Source: Asaia platycodi JCM 25414
GTDB taxonomy: Bacteria; Pseudomonadota; Alphaproteobacteria; Acetobacterales; Acetobacteraceae
DNA: 64,000 nucleotides
NCBI RefSeq assembly: GCF_000614545.1
Contig: NZ_BAKW01000008.1
Coordinates: 1 to 64,000 of the forward strand
Direction of reading: 5' to 3'
The translations under genes and the position numbers were made by a program. The notes below the pieces were generated by a model, which did not search any database, had not been told where the DNA came from, and worked only from the letters and a program-made list of their open reading frames with translations. Position 1 is the first letter of the stretch; each line of letters begins with the position of its first letter. Shown here in pieces: positions 20,854 through 30,291 of the stretch.

Positions 20854-21438
20854 TCAGAGGGCTCGATGATGCGTGGCGTGGCTTTTCAATGAGGTCTTCC
20901 AGCTTGTCCAACCATACCACGCGATTGCAACGAGCCCGGCGTAAAGCCCTGCGCTCAGCCAGAGATCGCGTGCGATGAAAAGCCCGACATACGCAGTATC
21001 GATCAAAATCCAGAGCGGCCAGCAGGCGAGAAACCGCCGTGCCGTCCAGATTTGCCCGATAATGCTCAGGACGCTGAGCGTGGCGTCTGTCATCGGGGCA
21101 GCATCGATCGTCCAGAGCCGAAGGATCGTGCCCAGAGCAACACTGCATCCAGCCCCGATCAGCAGATCACGCGTCAACACGAGAGACTGTGCGGGCTGCA
21201 CCGCTATTTCTGCGGTTTCCTGTCTTAAGCGATGCCAGTCGTACCATCCCCTCACAAGAAAGAGGCAGAAGACGATCTGCAGGGCGGAATCGGCGTAGAG
21301 CCGCGCTCTCGCGAAGACGAACAGGTATAGCAAGGAGGCAAGCAGCGAGCACGGCCAGCCGAGCACACGCCTGCGCGCCGTGAGCCAGATGCCCGTCATG
21401 GTGATGAAAACGGCCAGAGCTTCGAGAGGCGACATCAT
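20854..21438 (-). CDS. pnuC: PnuC-family vitamin transporter
   Basis: 194 residues and about seven membrane segments, with PnuC hallmarks: TGIWLTARRRVLGWPCSLLA, SALQIVFCLFLVRGWYDWHR, a WPLW motif in FLACWPLWILIDTAY, and the end LVAIAWYGWTSWK. Pnu proteins are facilitators for nicotinamide riboside (PnuC), thiamine (PnuT) or riboflavin (PnuX) and need a cytoplasmic kinase to trap the substrate. The start overlaps the stop of an APH-type kinase gene by 4 bp (21435-21438), and that kinase follows a TonB receptor. The substrate is not determined by sequence: the WxxW resembles nicotinamide riboside transporters, but thiamine is also plausible. Confidence 0.88.
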   Translation of the reverse strand: MMSPLEALAVFITMTGIWLTARRRVLGWPCSLLASLLYLFVFARARLYADSALQIVFCLFLVRGWYDWHRLRQETAEIAVQPAQSLVLTRDLLIGAGCSVALGTILRLWTIDAAPMTDATLSVLSIIGQIWTARRFLACWPLWILIDTAYVGLFIARDLWLSAGLYAGLVAIAWYGWTSWKTSLKSHATHHRAL

Positions 21439-22607
21439 CCAGTGCTCTGCGTCTCTCTGGCAATCAACTCAAGCACGTCCTGCCCTTGAGCGGCTGAAAA
21501 CCAAGCGGCATGGCCGAGAAGATAGGTGTCATACGTCGTTTTTGCGAGGTCGGGCGCGTCGAGCAAGCATTGGTAATACCAGATTTCCGAGCAGGCGAAG
21601 GTGACATGGGCGAGAGGAAGAAACGCGGCAATCTCGCCCCGATCGAGCTGGGAGAGAGGGCGCACACTCTCATATCCCGCAAGGAACGCGACGATCTGGT
21701 CGGGCTCGCTGGCAAATTCGGGAGGGCTGCCGTCTGAAGCGTGCTGCGGCTTCATCCAGTCGATCATGCTCCGTTCCAGAGCCACGGCGATATCGAAGCC
21801 GCGTGTCGTCCTGTCGGCCATGCTGAAATCGAAAACGGCATCGATTGTCTCGCTTCCCGGCGCGCCACGCCAGGTCAGGTTGGAACCGTGCCAGTCACCA
21901 TGCCCCCATTGCAGGACGGGACGTTTCAGAAAAGGAGCGACGCGCAGGAAATGCGGTTGTAGCGTGTCGCATATGGTTTCGATCCCGCCCTGCGCTTCGA
22001 TCGCACCCCGTAGAGCTGCATCGCGAGAGATCCATCCACGCAGACCGATTTCAGGGCCTTGCTCATCGAGCAATGGCGTCAGAGCTGACACAAGTGGCCG
22101 GTCCGATCTGGCCTGTCCCTCATGGCTTTGGGCAGCGTCATGAAAAACCGCGAGGGCGTGCCCCGCTTCAAATGCCTGGTGGCGCGACAGATATGGCTCC
22201 CAGGACAGGCGGTCACGATAGAGATCTCTTCCATGCAGGGCAGGAAAACACTCGTAACTCCAGCATTCGAGCGTGAGAACTGTCTCGCCGCTTTCTGTCA
22301 CAAGAGGACGGGAGACGGTCAGTCCGTGCTCTGCGAGATGAGCGATCAGCCTGTGCTCCTCAACCAGAGCCGTGCTGTCACGCAGGGCGTGGTGATGGCG
22401 TTTGAGAAACCAGCTTCTGCCCCTATTGTCGCTTAGTCGAGAGACCGCCGAAAAGGGACGGGCGCTGTGCCACTCGATCGGTGTCACATCGCGAAGGGCG
22501 AACGCTCCCAGAACGTGAGCGGCTTCCTCCTGCGTTATCAGGGGCCAGTCGCGTTTGGCCTCCTTGCCCCAAAGACCGAACTGACCGGGTGAGGCACCTG
22601 CCGACAT
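21435..22607 (-). CDS. APH-family phosphotransferase, putative vitamin kinase
   Basis: 390 residues with the aminoglycoside/choline/thiamine kinase fold: SRLSDNRGRSWFLKRHH (ATP-binding Lys), catalytic loop QWGHGDWHGSNLTW (HGDxxxxN) and metal site AVFDFSMADRTTRGFD. Genes of this family include thiamine kinase (ThiK) and choline kinases. Its ATG (22605-22607) overlaps the TonB receptor stop (TGATG) and its stop overlaps pnuC, so the three form one tightly coupled operon. The obvious inference is that it phosphorylates the compound brought in by PnuC, holding it inside the cell. The open reading frame appears intact. Confidence 0.82.
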   Translation of the reverse strand: MSAGASPGQFGLWGKEAKRDWPLITQEEAAHVLGAFALRDVTPIEWHSARPFSAVSRLSDNRGRSWFLKRHHHALRDSTALVEEHRLIAHLAEHGLTVSRPLVTESGETVLTLECWSYECFPALHGRDLYRDRLSWEPYLSRHQAFEAGHALAVFHDAAQSHEGQARSDRPLVSALTPLLDEQGPEIGLRGWISRDAALRGAIEAQGGIETICDTLQPHFLRVAPFLKRPVLQWGHGDWHGSNLTWRGAPGSETIDAVFDFSMADRTTRGFDIAVALERSMIDWMKPQHASDGSPPEFASEPDQIVAFLAGYESVRPLSQLDRGEIAAFLPLAHVTFACSEIWYYQCLLDAPDLAKTTYDTYLLGHAAWFSAAQGQDVLELIARETQSTG

Positions 22608-24985
22608 CAGAAACCGGCGGTGGCGGTAGCCAGAGCCGAAAAACCGCCGCCGATATAGTAATCGGGCGACGACCCGGCAATGGTGGTTCCATAACGGCCC
22701 GTCGCATCTCGCGCGTTCAGGGTGGGGTCTGCGATACCCGACAGATAGTGCTCGTTGGTGATGTTGATGAGATTGAGCCGCAAGGATGGCGCCTTGAAGC
22801 GGCTCATATCGCTGAAACGATAGCCGATGGCGATATCGCCCGTGGTGTGGTCGCTGATACGCTCATCATTGAGAAAAGTCGCATATTGCCTGCCGGTATA
22901 ATGCGCCGAGGCGAAACCGAAGACACGCCCGTCATCATATGTCAGCCCCGCGGAGGCTTGGAGGCTTGGACTGCGAACGGCGGTCTTGCCCCTTGTCGGA
23001 AGCAGATCGCCATTGCTAGCGATGTCATTATCGATGGTGGCACGAAGATATTCGCCAGAGAGATACGGTGCGAAATGATGCCAGGGCTTCAGGCCAAGTT
23101 CGATATCGATACCACGAGAGGTCTGGCCACCGGCATTGATGGTGGAGGAGATCGGCGTGTTGTTGATCTGGATCTGGGTCTCGATCTGTCTGTTAGTGAA
23201 GTTGTAGTTGAAGAAGGTCAGACTGCCCGTCACGAGCGGGCCGGTATAGCGATAGCCCAGCTCTTCCGAAATCGAGTATTCGTTGCGCAGATTGCTTGCA
23301 CCATTGGTGCTCGTTTCTCCGCTTGTCGGGTCGTAGAGTTGTAAAGCGCGGTGAAGGACGGCGCGCGGAAATTGGTCGTCGCGTTGAGAAAGATCTGGTG
23401 CTGTGGCGTGATCTGAAAGCGCATGCCGAGGCGTGGCAGCGGTACGGCGCTGTTGCTACCCACATGATATTGCGGCCCCGGCACGGCATTGGTGCCATTG
23501 CGGCTGACCATGACTTCCTTGAAACCGAGCTCGACCAGCAAGCGATCGGCAAGAAAACTCATCCGGTCGCCGACAAACAAGGCATTGGCCATGCTGATCG
23601 TGTGATTATCGCCTGCGAGATACATCCTGCCACTGGCGAGCCGGACGAAATTACCTGTGCCATTGCCCCAGATATTTGCCGATACCCCGTTTTCGCTGAC
23701 CGATGAGAACGACTGCACCTCATGATCATCGCCGTAATCGAACCAGTAGCCGAAGACCAGTTCGTTCCAGCCCTGTTTCCACGCAAGCTCGGAGGTAAAG
23801 CCTGAGCGCGTGCTGCGTTGGGTGTAATTGGCGCGCACGAGGGCCTGACCGTCCTGTGAACTTGGCAGGACGAGCGTGTCATTCAGGGCTTGCGTGCCTG
23901 TATAGATGCCGCTCAAGGGCAGGGTGGAACCGCTTGGCACGTTGCCATAGGCTCCCTGGGCATAGGGTGTGGCGCGCAAGGTGAGGTGGTCGGTCAGAGC
24001 GAGGCTGACAGGGGCGCCCATGTAAAGCGTGCGTTCGGGTGCGCGCCACAGGCGCTGATAGAGCTGCGCCTCTTCCGGGTTCCGCGGGTCATAATGGCTC
24101 GAAAGGGCATTGCCGGCAGACACGCCAAATTGCCTGAAAAGGTCTTTCGAAACCTGCGGATAATAGCTTGTGACTGTGCTGTTGAAGCTGCCGACCAAAG
24201 AGGCGTGAGACTGTTCGCCGATATCGCGCACCAGCTTGTAATCGATATGGTGGCGCATGTCATGGCCTGGGCCACGCCAGTTTTCGGCGCTGGTATGCGA
24301 GTAGGACACAAAGCCGCGCAAGCCTGTCTGGCCGATCAGCCTGTATCGAGACGAATGAATTCACGGTTGCTGTTATACGAGCCGTAGGAAACTTCAGCCA
24401 TCCCACCTGCTTTGCGAGCTGGGTCTCGAAAGCTCAAGCTCATGAGGCCGCCAGCCGCATTCAGAACCGGGCTGTCGAGATCGGCAGCGCCCTGGCTGAG
24501 GGCCACCTGACGATAGTTTTCGCCATCGGCGAACTGGCTGGGATAGCCCGAATAAAATGCCAGATCGTTGAGCGGCATCCCTTCAAGCACATAACCGATG
24601 GAATCCGTGTTCAGCCCTCGCACCGAGATCGTGGTCTGGGGTGAAAGCCCCATCGCGTCTGAGGCAGCAACATTTGCGCCGGGAAGCAGGGAGATGAGCT
24701 GATAGGCGGTTGAAATCGGCGCCTGTCGCGCGATGAAACTGCTATCGACACTGCTCACTGACCGGATCTCGTGCTGGGGCCTGATCAGCCGCCGCCGCGC
24801 TCGGCCTCGCGTTTTTCGGGTTCGGTTGCGCGTACGGTAATGTGCTCGCTTTTCTGCGGCTTGGCAGGAGCTTCTTCCGCACGCGCGGAAAGGCTCGGCG
24901 CGGCATACAGGGCCAAAACAGTGGAGAGGAGCCAGATCCGTTTGACCGACAGGCGCGGGTGAGTCAGAGCGTGTGCCAATGTCAT
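22607..24985 (-). CDS. TonB-dependent outer-membrane receptor (three 1-nt frameshifts)
   Basis: An ~793-residue receptor. From ATG 24983-24985: signal peptide (RIWLLSTVLALYAAPSLSARAEE), TonB-box-like SEHITVRATEP, then the plug (LISLLPGANVAA, TTISVRGLNTDSIGYVLEG) and the barrel (GFVSYSHTSAEN ... RMSFLADRLLVELGFKEV ... SFTALYN, LYDPTSGETSTNGASNLRNE) to the end GGGFSALATATAGF. Frame changes near 24786 (GGCGGCTGATC), 24343 (CAGGCTGATC) and 23335 (TACAACTCTAC) each need one added base. It is the first gene of the receptor-kinase-pnuC operon. No riboswitch (TPP or cobalamin consensus) was recognised upstream. Substrate probably a vitamin precursor, by context. Confidence 0.88.
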
Positions 24986-25342
24986 GATCCAGCTGTAATG
25001 AGGCAGAAGGGCGTGACCCATCGTGAGAGCAGTTCTCATATTCAAGGTGGCAGAACAATAAGTTTCATGCGCGATTTTGTGATGTTTTCCCACCAGAACA
25101 TCATGCGATAGCGCGATCTGCGTTTCACGACAGGCTGTATCGTCGCTGAAAAAGGCGAAGCTCGTGGCGGCAATCCGAGTGTATTGCGCCATTGTTCCTC
25201 AGCAATAGAGCTTTCCGCAAAGCGTTTTTCGGCTTTCGTCTACTTGTTGCAGTGCCCCGCACTCGGGCATAGAGGGAGCCGATGCTTTTGACGGTAGTCG
25301 CAAAGGCGGGAGAGTAATCACCCCGATCTGAAGGAGTATGCT
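24986..25342. promoter_or_regulatory. Divergent regulatory region with inverted repeat
   Basis: About 357 bp between the TonB receptor start and a rightward hypothetical gene. TGATGTT (25080-25086) and AACATCA (25097-25103) form a 7-bp inverted repeat with a 10-bp spacer ~95 bp upstream of the receptor start, suitable for an operator. AAGGAG at 25331-25336 is the ribosome binding site of the rightward gene. I looked for TPP and cobalamin riboswitch signatures and saw none. Confidence 0.3.
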
Positions 25343-25807
25343 GTGTCGTCTGATCTGACCGTCGCCAGCCATGTTGAGGGATGGGTGATCAAAACCCCGA
25401 GCGACCCGGCGCCCCGTCGGATCGCTGAGACCGACTGGCTGGAGATCGACAGGGTTTTGCGTAGTCTTTCAGGTAGAGACGCGGAGTCTGCGCTTACGGA
25501 ACTCAGCGACGTGTTGGGCTGCTGGCTGGTACAGCGTGCCAAAGGGCAACGTCCTTCTCTCCTGGAAAAAGCGGATTACCTGTCTCTTCTGGCGCTCCTT
25601 CCGCCCTCCGACACGGCAGATTCTCCACTCTGCATCGTCGAGATGCCGGAGCTTGCCACGGTGTCTGATGAGCCATCCCCCGAGATTTCCGAAACGCCAA
25701 GACCTGCCGCAGCAATTGCGCAGGTTGCTCCTCGACCGGTGCCCCGGCCGGATTCTGCATCAGCAAACCTTGCCATGGCGCTTTTCCACCTGGATCATGG
25801 GGTCTGA
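25343..25807 (+). CDS. Hypothetical protein
   Basis: A 154-residue open frame starting at GTG 25343 with AAGGAG six bases upstream, which is the main reason to accept it. The N-terminal half is acidic and helical-looking (ETDWLEIDRVLRSLSGRDAES, LSDVLGCWLVQRAKGQRPSLLEKADYLSLLALLPP); the C-terminal half is rich in Pro, Ala and Glu (SPEISETPRPAAAIAQVAPRP). I do not recognise a family. It is divergent from the TonB receptor operon and converges on the MFS gene. A long antisense frame crosses it but looks like a shadow. Confidence 0.45.
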   Translation: MSSDLTVASHVEGWVIKTPSDPAPRRIAETDWLEIDRVLRSLSGRDAESALTELSDVLGCWLVQRAKGQRPSLLEKADYLSLLALLPPSDTADSPLCIVEMPELATVSDEPSPEISETPRPAAAIAQVAPRPVPRPDSASANLAMALFHLDHGV

Positions 25808-25854
25808 CAAAGAACGGTCTTTCGCAGACGCGCCTGGAGGCAGAAGAAACCGTT

Positions 25855-27043
25855 TCAGCCTGAGCCATCTGTTCTGAAGAATTGCGGTCGCGACGGCGCA
25901 TGACGATCACAAGGCAGAGGCCTATCAGGCGCAGGCCATGCCCATCAGGAAAATCGATTCGTAGCCCAAATGGTCCGAGAGTGTGCCCGCGACCGGCCCG
26001 CTCACGGCATAGGAGAGGTCCTGAAAGGCAGCGAACCCGCCAAGCGCGGTCGCGCGGATCGATGCGGGAACGCGCTTGACGACCTCCACTCCCATTGAAG
26101 GGTAGATGAGCGAGCAACCTGCTCCGGTGAGTACAGCTCCCACCAGTGCTAGGATGGGTGAGGGAGCGAACGCAATGAAGCCTTGCCCCACCGCTTCGAT
26201 GCTCAGCGATAGCATGGCGACTTTGACGCCGCCCAGACGCTCTGGAAGGTGCCCCCCAAACAGGCGTCCTGCGACGAAAGCCAGGCCGAAACAGGTCAGG
26301 CCTAGACTGCCGAAGCGCCAGTGTTCGGCCAGAAAATAGACTGAGAGAAACGCGCCCAGCACCGCAAACCCGACGCCTTGTAGTGCAACGACCATTCCAT
26401 AGGGGCGAATGATGCCCAGAACGGGCCAGAATGAGTCGCGCTCGCCCGCAAGGATCGGCGCGGCAGGGACGCCTTGAACGATCGCGAGGCCGATAAGCGG
26501 TAAAACGATGCACACGCCCATGAGCGTTGAGAACCCGGCAAGATGATATAATTCGAGCCCGAGCGGCCCTCCGAAAGCAAAGGCTCCATACATTGCGGCG
26601 CCTGTCCAGGTGAGTACCTTGCCAGCGCCCTTTGGACCGGTCAGGCCGATGCCCCAGCCATGCATTCCCACCAGCGTGTAGCTTTCACCGACGCCCAGAA
26701 GCAGACGCCCGACGATCAGCAACCCTAGCGAGGCGCCTCTGGCGAACAGGTCGAGAGCAGAGAGAAGGCAGATCGCACTGGCAGCCATATAGAGCACGAG
26801 GCCCAGCCGCATCGCGCTGCGACCACCTCTGCGATCGGCAAAGCCGCCAGCAAGGGTGCGTGTCAGAATGGTCGAGACGAAGGCACAACCCACGGCAATG
26901 CCTGCGATGCCGTTGCCATAGCCGGGCCAGGAGGTGACAAAGGGGGGTATGACGGCAAGCGGCATGGCGACCGCCATATAGGACAGAACCAGAGCGAGGG
27001 TCAGGAAGGGCAGGTGGCCAGAGGAACGGTTCGCGTCAGTCAT
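25855..27043 (-). CDS. MFS transporter (YhhS-like), frameshifted near its end
   Basis: A 12-segment major facilitator: LTLALVLSYMAVAMPLAVIPP, motif A-like GGFADRRGGRSAMRLG, GRLLLGVGESYTLVG, and C-terminal segments LVGAVLTGAGCSLIYPSMGV and GYESIFLMGMACA. The raw frame stops at 25925, inside the last membrane segment; restoring one C (GCGCCTGATAG, near 25927) continues it as LIGLCLVIVMRRRDR. A second lost base near 25880 would end it at TGA 25855-25857 with the tail FFRTDGSG, ~396 residues; without it the frame runs antisense through the hypothetical gene, which is unlikely. Start ATG 27041-27043; substrate unknown (efflux of sugars or drugs in related proteins). Confidence 0.8.
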
Positions 27044-27252
27044 CAAAAAACACCCGGTCTGTCTCTTGGCCGCCAGAACCCACTCCTTTTTCCCCTTTTG
27101 ATAAGAGGGCAGGTCGGGGCTGGGCTTTGCCAGGGAGGAGAAGGCGCACGCTAGCGGCCTAAGACAACACGCTCAAATAACGCTCTGGTGACGATCTGCT
27201 TGAACCGTAAGCTTCGGCGCGTCTGAATGGATAAGCGTGGAATATTGCCGGG

Positions 27253-28630
27253 TCAGCCTTTGAGGCGCTGCTCGCAGCGTCGGGCGATACGCGCGAGTGC
27301 GGCATCTCGACCGTGACAGGCGGTCAACATTAGCCCTGCAGCCAAGCCTTTCCAGTAAAAAGGCAAGCTGAACGAGCAGCCGTCGAGCAAATTTGCCAGA
27401 GAGGGATTGCGCAAAATGAGCCTGTTGAGCCTGCCATAACGTTCTGGATTGATGCAGTTCTTGATAAGAGGCGGTAAAACCGGCGACGTCGGGCAGATGA
27501 GGGCATCGAAACCGTTCATGTCTGCATTGAATCTGGCGCAGAGCTTCTGGCGCTCGATGTAAAGCTGTCGGAGCGCAGGAACGCTGGTCTGCTCCCCGGA
27601 TGCAATGCGCTCACTCACACGAGGGTCAAAGCCACCGGGGTGATGAATCAGATCGTCGTGAAAATAATGATAGGCTTCTGCGGCCACGATCTGACCCTGC
27701 AGATTGAGATCGATGATATCCTGGAGGATCGGCAGAGGCTGCCGCACGATCTCTATACCGCCTGCTTCGAGATGTTTTACGACCGTCTCGAACACGGCCA
27801 GTACCTGAGAATCACCGTCATTTCGCACGATGGAGGTTGGTAGGAGAAGACGTATTGGCCCGTCCTCCGCATCGACCGGTGCCCAGCTTGCAGTTCTGTT
27901 GGCCATGATATGATCGAGCAGGACGCAATCATCGACCGTCTGGGTTATGCTGCCTACGCTGTCGAAGCTCGGCGAGAGCGGTATCATGCCTTTTCGGCTG
28001 ATATGCCCGGCAGTGGGTTTGAATCCGGTCAGGGCATTCATGGCCGCAGGGATGCGGCATGAACCGCCGGTATCGGAGCCGATTGCTGCAAGGGCGGCGC
28101 CGGTTGCGACGGATACCGCGCCGCCAGAGCTTGAACCACCCGGTATGGCAGGCCCTTCCTCAACCAACGTGTTCCAAGGTTGGGGATAATGCGGATTGAG
28201 GCCAAGGCCCGAATAGGCGAATTCGGTCATCTGGTACGACCGAGCAGAATGAACCGGCCGCACGGAGCGGGGCGATGGCGTCAGCGTCATTCAGTGCGGC
28301 TGGGCGGTCGGAGAGAATGGTCGAGCCGGCACGGGTGACCTGGCCCTTGATATCGAACAGATCCTTGATTGAGATGGGCAGCCCGGTCCAGGGTGAGGCT
28401 TCGTAACCCTTCGCACGTATTCTGTCGGCGGCGTCGGCATATTGTCTGGCTCGGTCCGCCGAGAATTCGCCCGTATAGGCGGCGCGGGCGTTTTCGCAGG
28501 TGTCGATCTTTTCGAGACAATGCTCGACGAGGGCCCGACTGGTAATTTCCCCTTTGGCGAGGCGCTCGGCCGCACTTACCAAGGAGTCTCGATAGGGAGT
28601 ATTGGTCGGGCGTATCGTCGGACTGCTCAT
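27253..28630 (-). CDS. Amidase signature enzyme (two 1-nt frameshifts)
   Basis: About 459 residues of the GatA-like amidase signature family, with a Lys-cisSer-Ser triad: PISIKDLFDIKG (Lys), IPGGSSSGGAVSVATG (Ser) and AIGSDTGGSCRIPAAM. From ATG 28628-28630 the N-terminal frame runs to DADAIAPLRAAG; restoring one T near 28253 and one A near 28231 gives FILLGRTKMTEFAYSGLGLN and joins the C-terminal frame. No gatB or gatC is near, so this is more likely a catabolic or peptide amidase than the tRNA amidotransferase subunit. It ends without an obvious terminator and starts 29 bp after the nadK stop, suggesting cotranscription. Confidence 0.87.
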
Positions 28631-28659
28631 TGGCTGCGCCTTCTTGTTGTTTGATCGCG

Positions 28660-29463
28660 TTATTCTGCGAATTGCTCTGCAATTATCCGTTCTGAAAGCC
28701 CATGATCGGGGTCGAAGAGGATGGTCGCCGTGATCGAGCGATCTTCGCTCACGATGACCTCGGCGATGTCGCGCACTTCCAGAAAGTCAGCCACTGCCGC
28801 ACAGGGACGTTTTTCCTGCTCCAGCAGGGTAAAACGGACGGTTGCCGTCGAGGGCAGAAGCGCACCACGCCATCTTCTTGGTCTGAACGCGGATATCGGC
28901 GTCAGAGGCAGGAGATTGGCCGTCAATGGCACGATCGGCCCATGAGCAGAGAGATTATAGGCGGTCGATCCAGCGGGGGTGGCTACGATTACCCCATCGC
29001 ATATCAGCTCCGGGAGGCGCACGCGCTGATCCACCTCGATGCGGATCTTAACAGCCTGACGGGTCTGACGGAAAAGGAACACGTCGTTGAACGCAATGCC
29101 TTCGTGGCGGGTGCCGTCGCGACCGACGGCCTTCATGCGCAATGGATGCAGTTCCGACGCCTGGGCGCGTGTCAGCCTAGCGACCAGATCTTCATCCGAA
29201 ACGGTGTTGAGCAGGAAGCCCACCGAGCCGCAATTGAGCCCGTAGGCGGGTATGCCGTGCTCAACGACCTTGTGCAGCACTTCAAGCAGAAAACCGTCAC
29301 CGCCAAGGCAGACAACGACTTCAGCGTCGCAAAGCGCACAATCGCCGTAGGTCTCGATAAGTTTCTGACGAGCCTTTTGCGCGATTTCCGTCGGCGAGGC
29401 CAAAAAGGCAATTCGCTCGGGAGGCTTCGAAAAGCGCGCTGATGGCGCGGGAGCCATGCTCAT
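28660..29463 (-). CDS. nadK: NAD kinase
   Basis: ATP-dependent phosphorylation of NAD to NADP. 267 residues with the diagnostic VVCLGGDGFLLEVLH (GGDG), YGLNCGSVGFLLN and the conserved ICDGVIVATPAGSTAYNLSAHGP-type block (GVIVATPAGSTAYNLSA). It starts ATG (MSMAPAPSARF) at 29463; the conserved part begins around residue 18, so the ATG two codons later is equally possible. The frame is intact. Upstream, ~230 bp separate it from the divergent moaB. Confidence 0.95.
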   Translation of the reverse strand: MSMAPAPSARFSKPPERIAFLASPTEIAQKARQKLIETYGDCALCDAEVVVCLGGDGFLLEVLHKVVEHGIPAYGLNCGSVGFLLNTVSDEDLVARLTRAQASELHPLRMKAVGRDGTRHEGIAFNDVFLFRQTRQAVKIRIEVDQRVRLPELICDGVIVATPAGSTAYNLSAHGPIVPLTANLLPLTPISAFRPRRWRGALLPSTATVRFTLLEQEKRPCAAVADFLEVRDIAEVIVSEDRSITATILFDPDHGLSERIIAEQFAE

Positions 29464-29692
29464 GCCCTGAGGCCGATCTGAAGGGGCGCTACCCGGTCAG
29501 GAAAAGCAGGAATAACCAGACAATCCACCTGTTCGTACACCTGAACTCGAATTAATATGAATACCCTAACGGCGTGTCACGATCCCCGCAACCGTGCATC
29601 TTGAGCGCATTGCCGGATGTGCGCCGCCAGTGTGCATCGCAGCGTAATCGAGAGATAATCTATACTTCTTGTTTTGAGGAAAAACTTCGCGC

Positions 29693-30224
29693 ATGACCGA
29701 AATCGATAAAGACGTGCCTTTCAGACCCTGTAATTTTGCTGTTCTGACCATTTCCGATACGCGTACGCCGGAAACGGATCGTTCGGGCTCGCTTCTCGCT
29801 GAACGTATCGAAAAAGCCGGACATCACCTCGTGGCGCGCGACCTCGTGCCGGATACGCTTGGTGAAATCGTCGAGCGTCTGCGTCTGTGGATTGACCGGG
29901 AGGATATTGATGCGGTCATCACGACGGGGGGGGACCGGAATTACGGCCAGGGACGTCACTCCCGAGGCGTTTTTAAGGGTTATCGAGAAAGATATTCCCG
30001 GATTTGGCGAGCTTTTCCGTATGCTCTCCTATGCCAAGATCGGTACCTCTACCATCCAGTCGCGCGCGCTTGGCGGCATTGCAAAGGGCACGTTCCTTTT
30101 CGCTCTGCCGGGTTCGACAGGGGCTGTCGCAGATGGGTGGGATTCCATCCTTTGTCAGCAATTCGACAGTCGCCATCGACCCTGCAACTTCGTCGATCTG
30201 ATGCCGCGCCTGTCAAGGGGCTGA
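29693..30224 (+). CDS. moaB: Molybdenum cofactor biosynthesis protein MoaB (1-nt insertion near 29937)
   Basis: MogA/MoaB-type molybdopterin adenylyltransferase fold, corrected length ~176 residues. The first part ([42 protein letters not shown]) is read from ATG 29693; the rest ([56 protein letters not shown]) is one base over. The break lies in a run of eight G (from 29936); seven G restore [13 protein letters not shown]. This is the only clear inserted base among the window's frameshifts, in its longest G run. AT-rich sequence with TATACT lies just upstream. Confidence 0.93.
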
Positions 30225-30291
30225 CGATCATCCGTTATCAAGGGAGCCAGTAGGGGGCGGCCCGCGTCGCGCCATGATCGGTAGGCGTCTA

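Noticed and set aside
24986-25342. TPP or cobalamin riboswitch upstream of the TonB receptor
   Set aside because: No CTGAGA/GATCTGGATAATACC-type or B12-box sequences in either orientation; only a simple inverted repeat.
25503-26513. 336-codon open frame on the minus strand
   Set aside because: It is the shifted frame of the MFS gene, Arg/Pro-rich, with no protein character before the true MFS tail residues.
27253-28630. GatA subunit of the tRNA amidotransferase
   Set aside because: The fold matches, but gatB and gatC are not adjacent and the neighbours are nadK and an MFS gene; generic amidase is safer.
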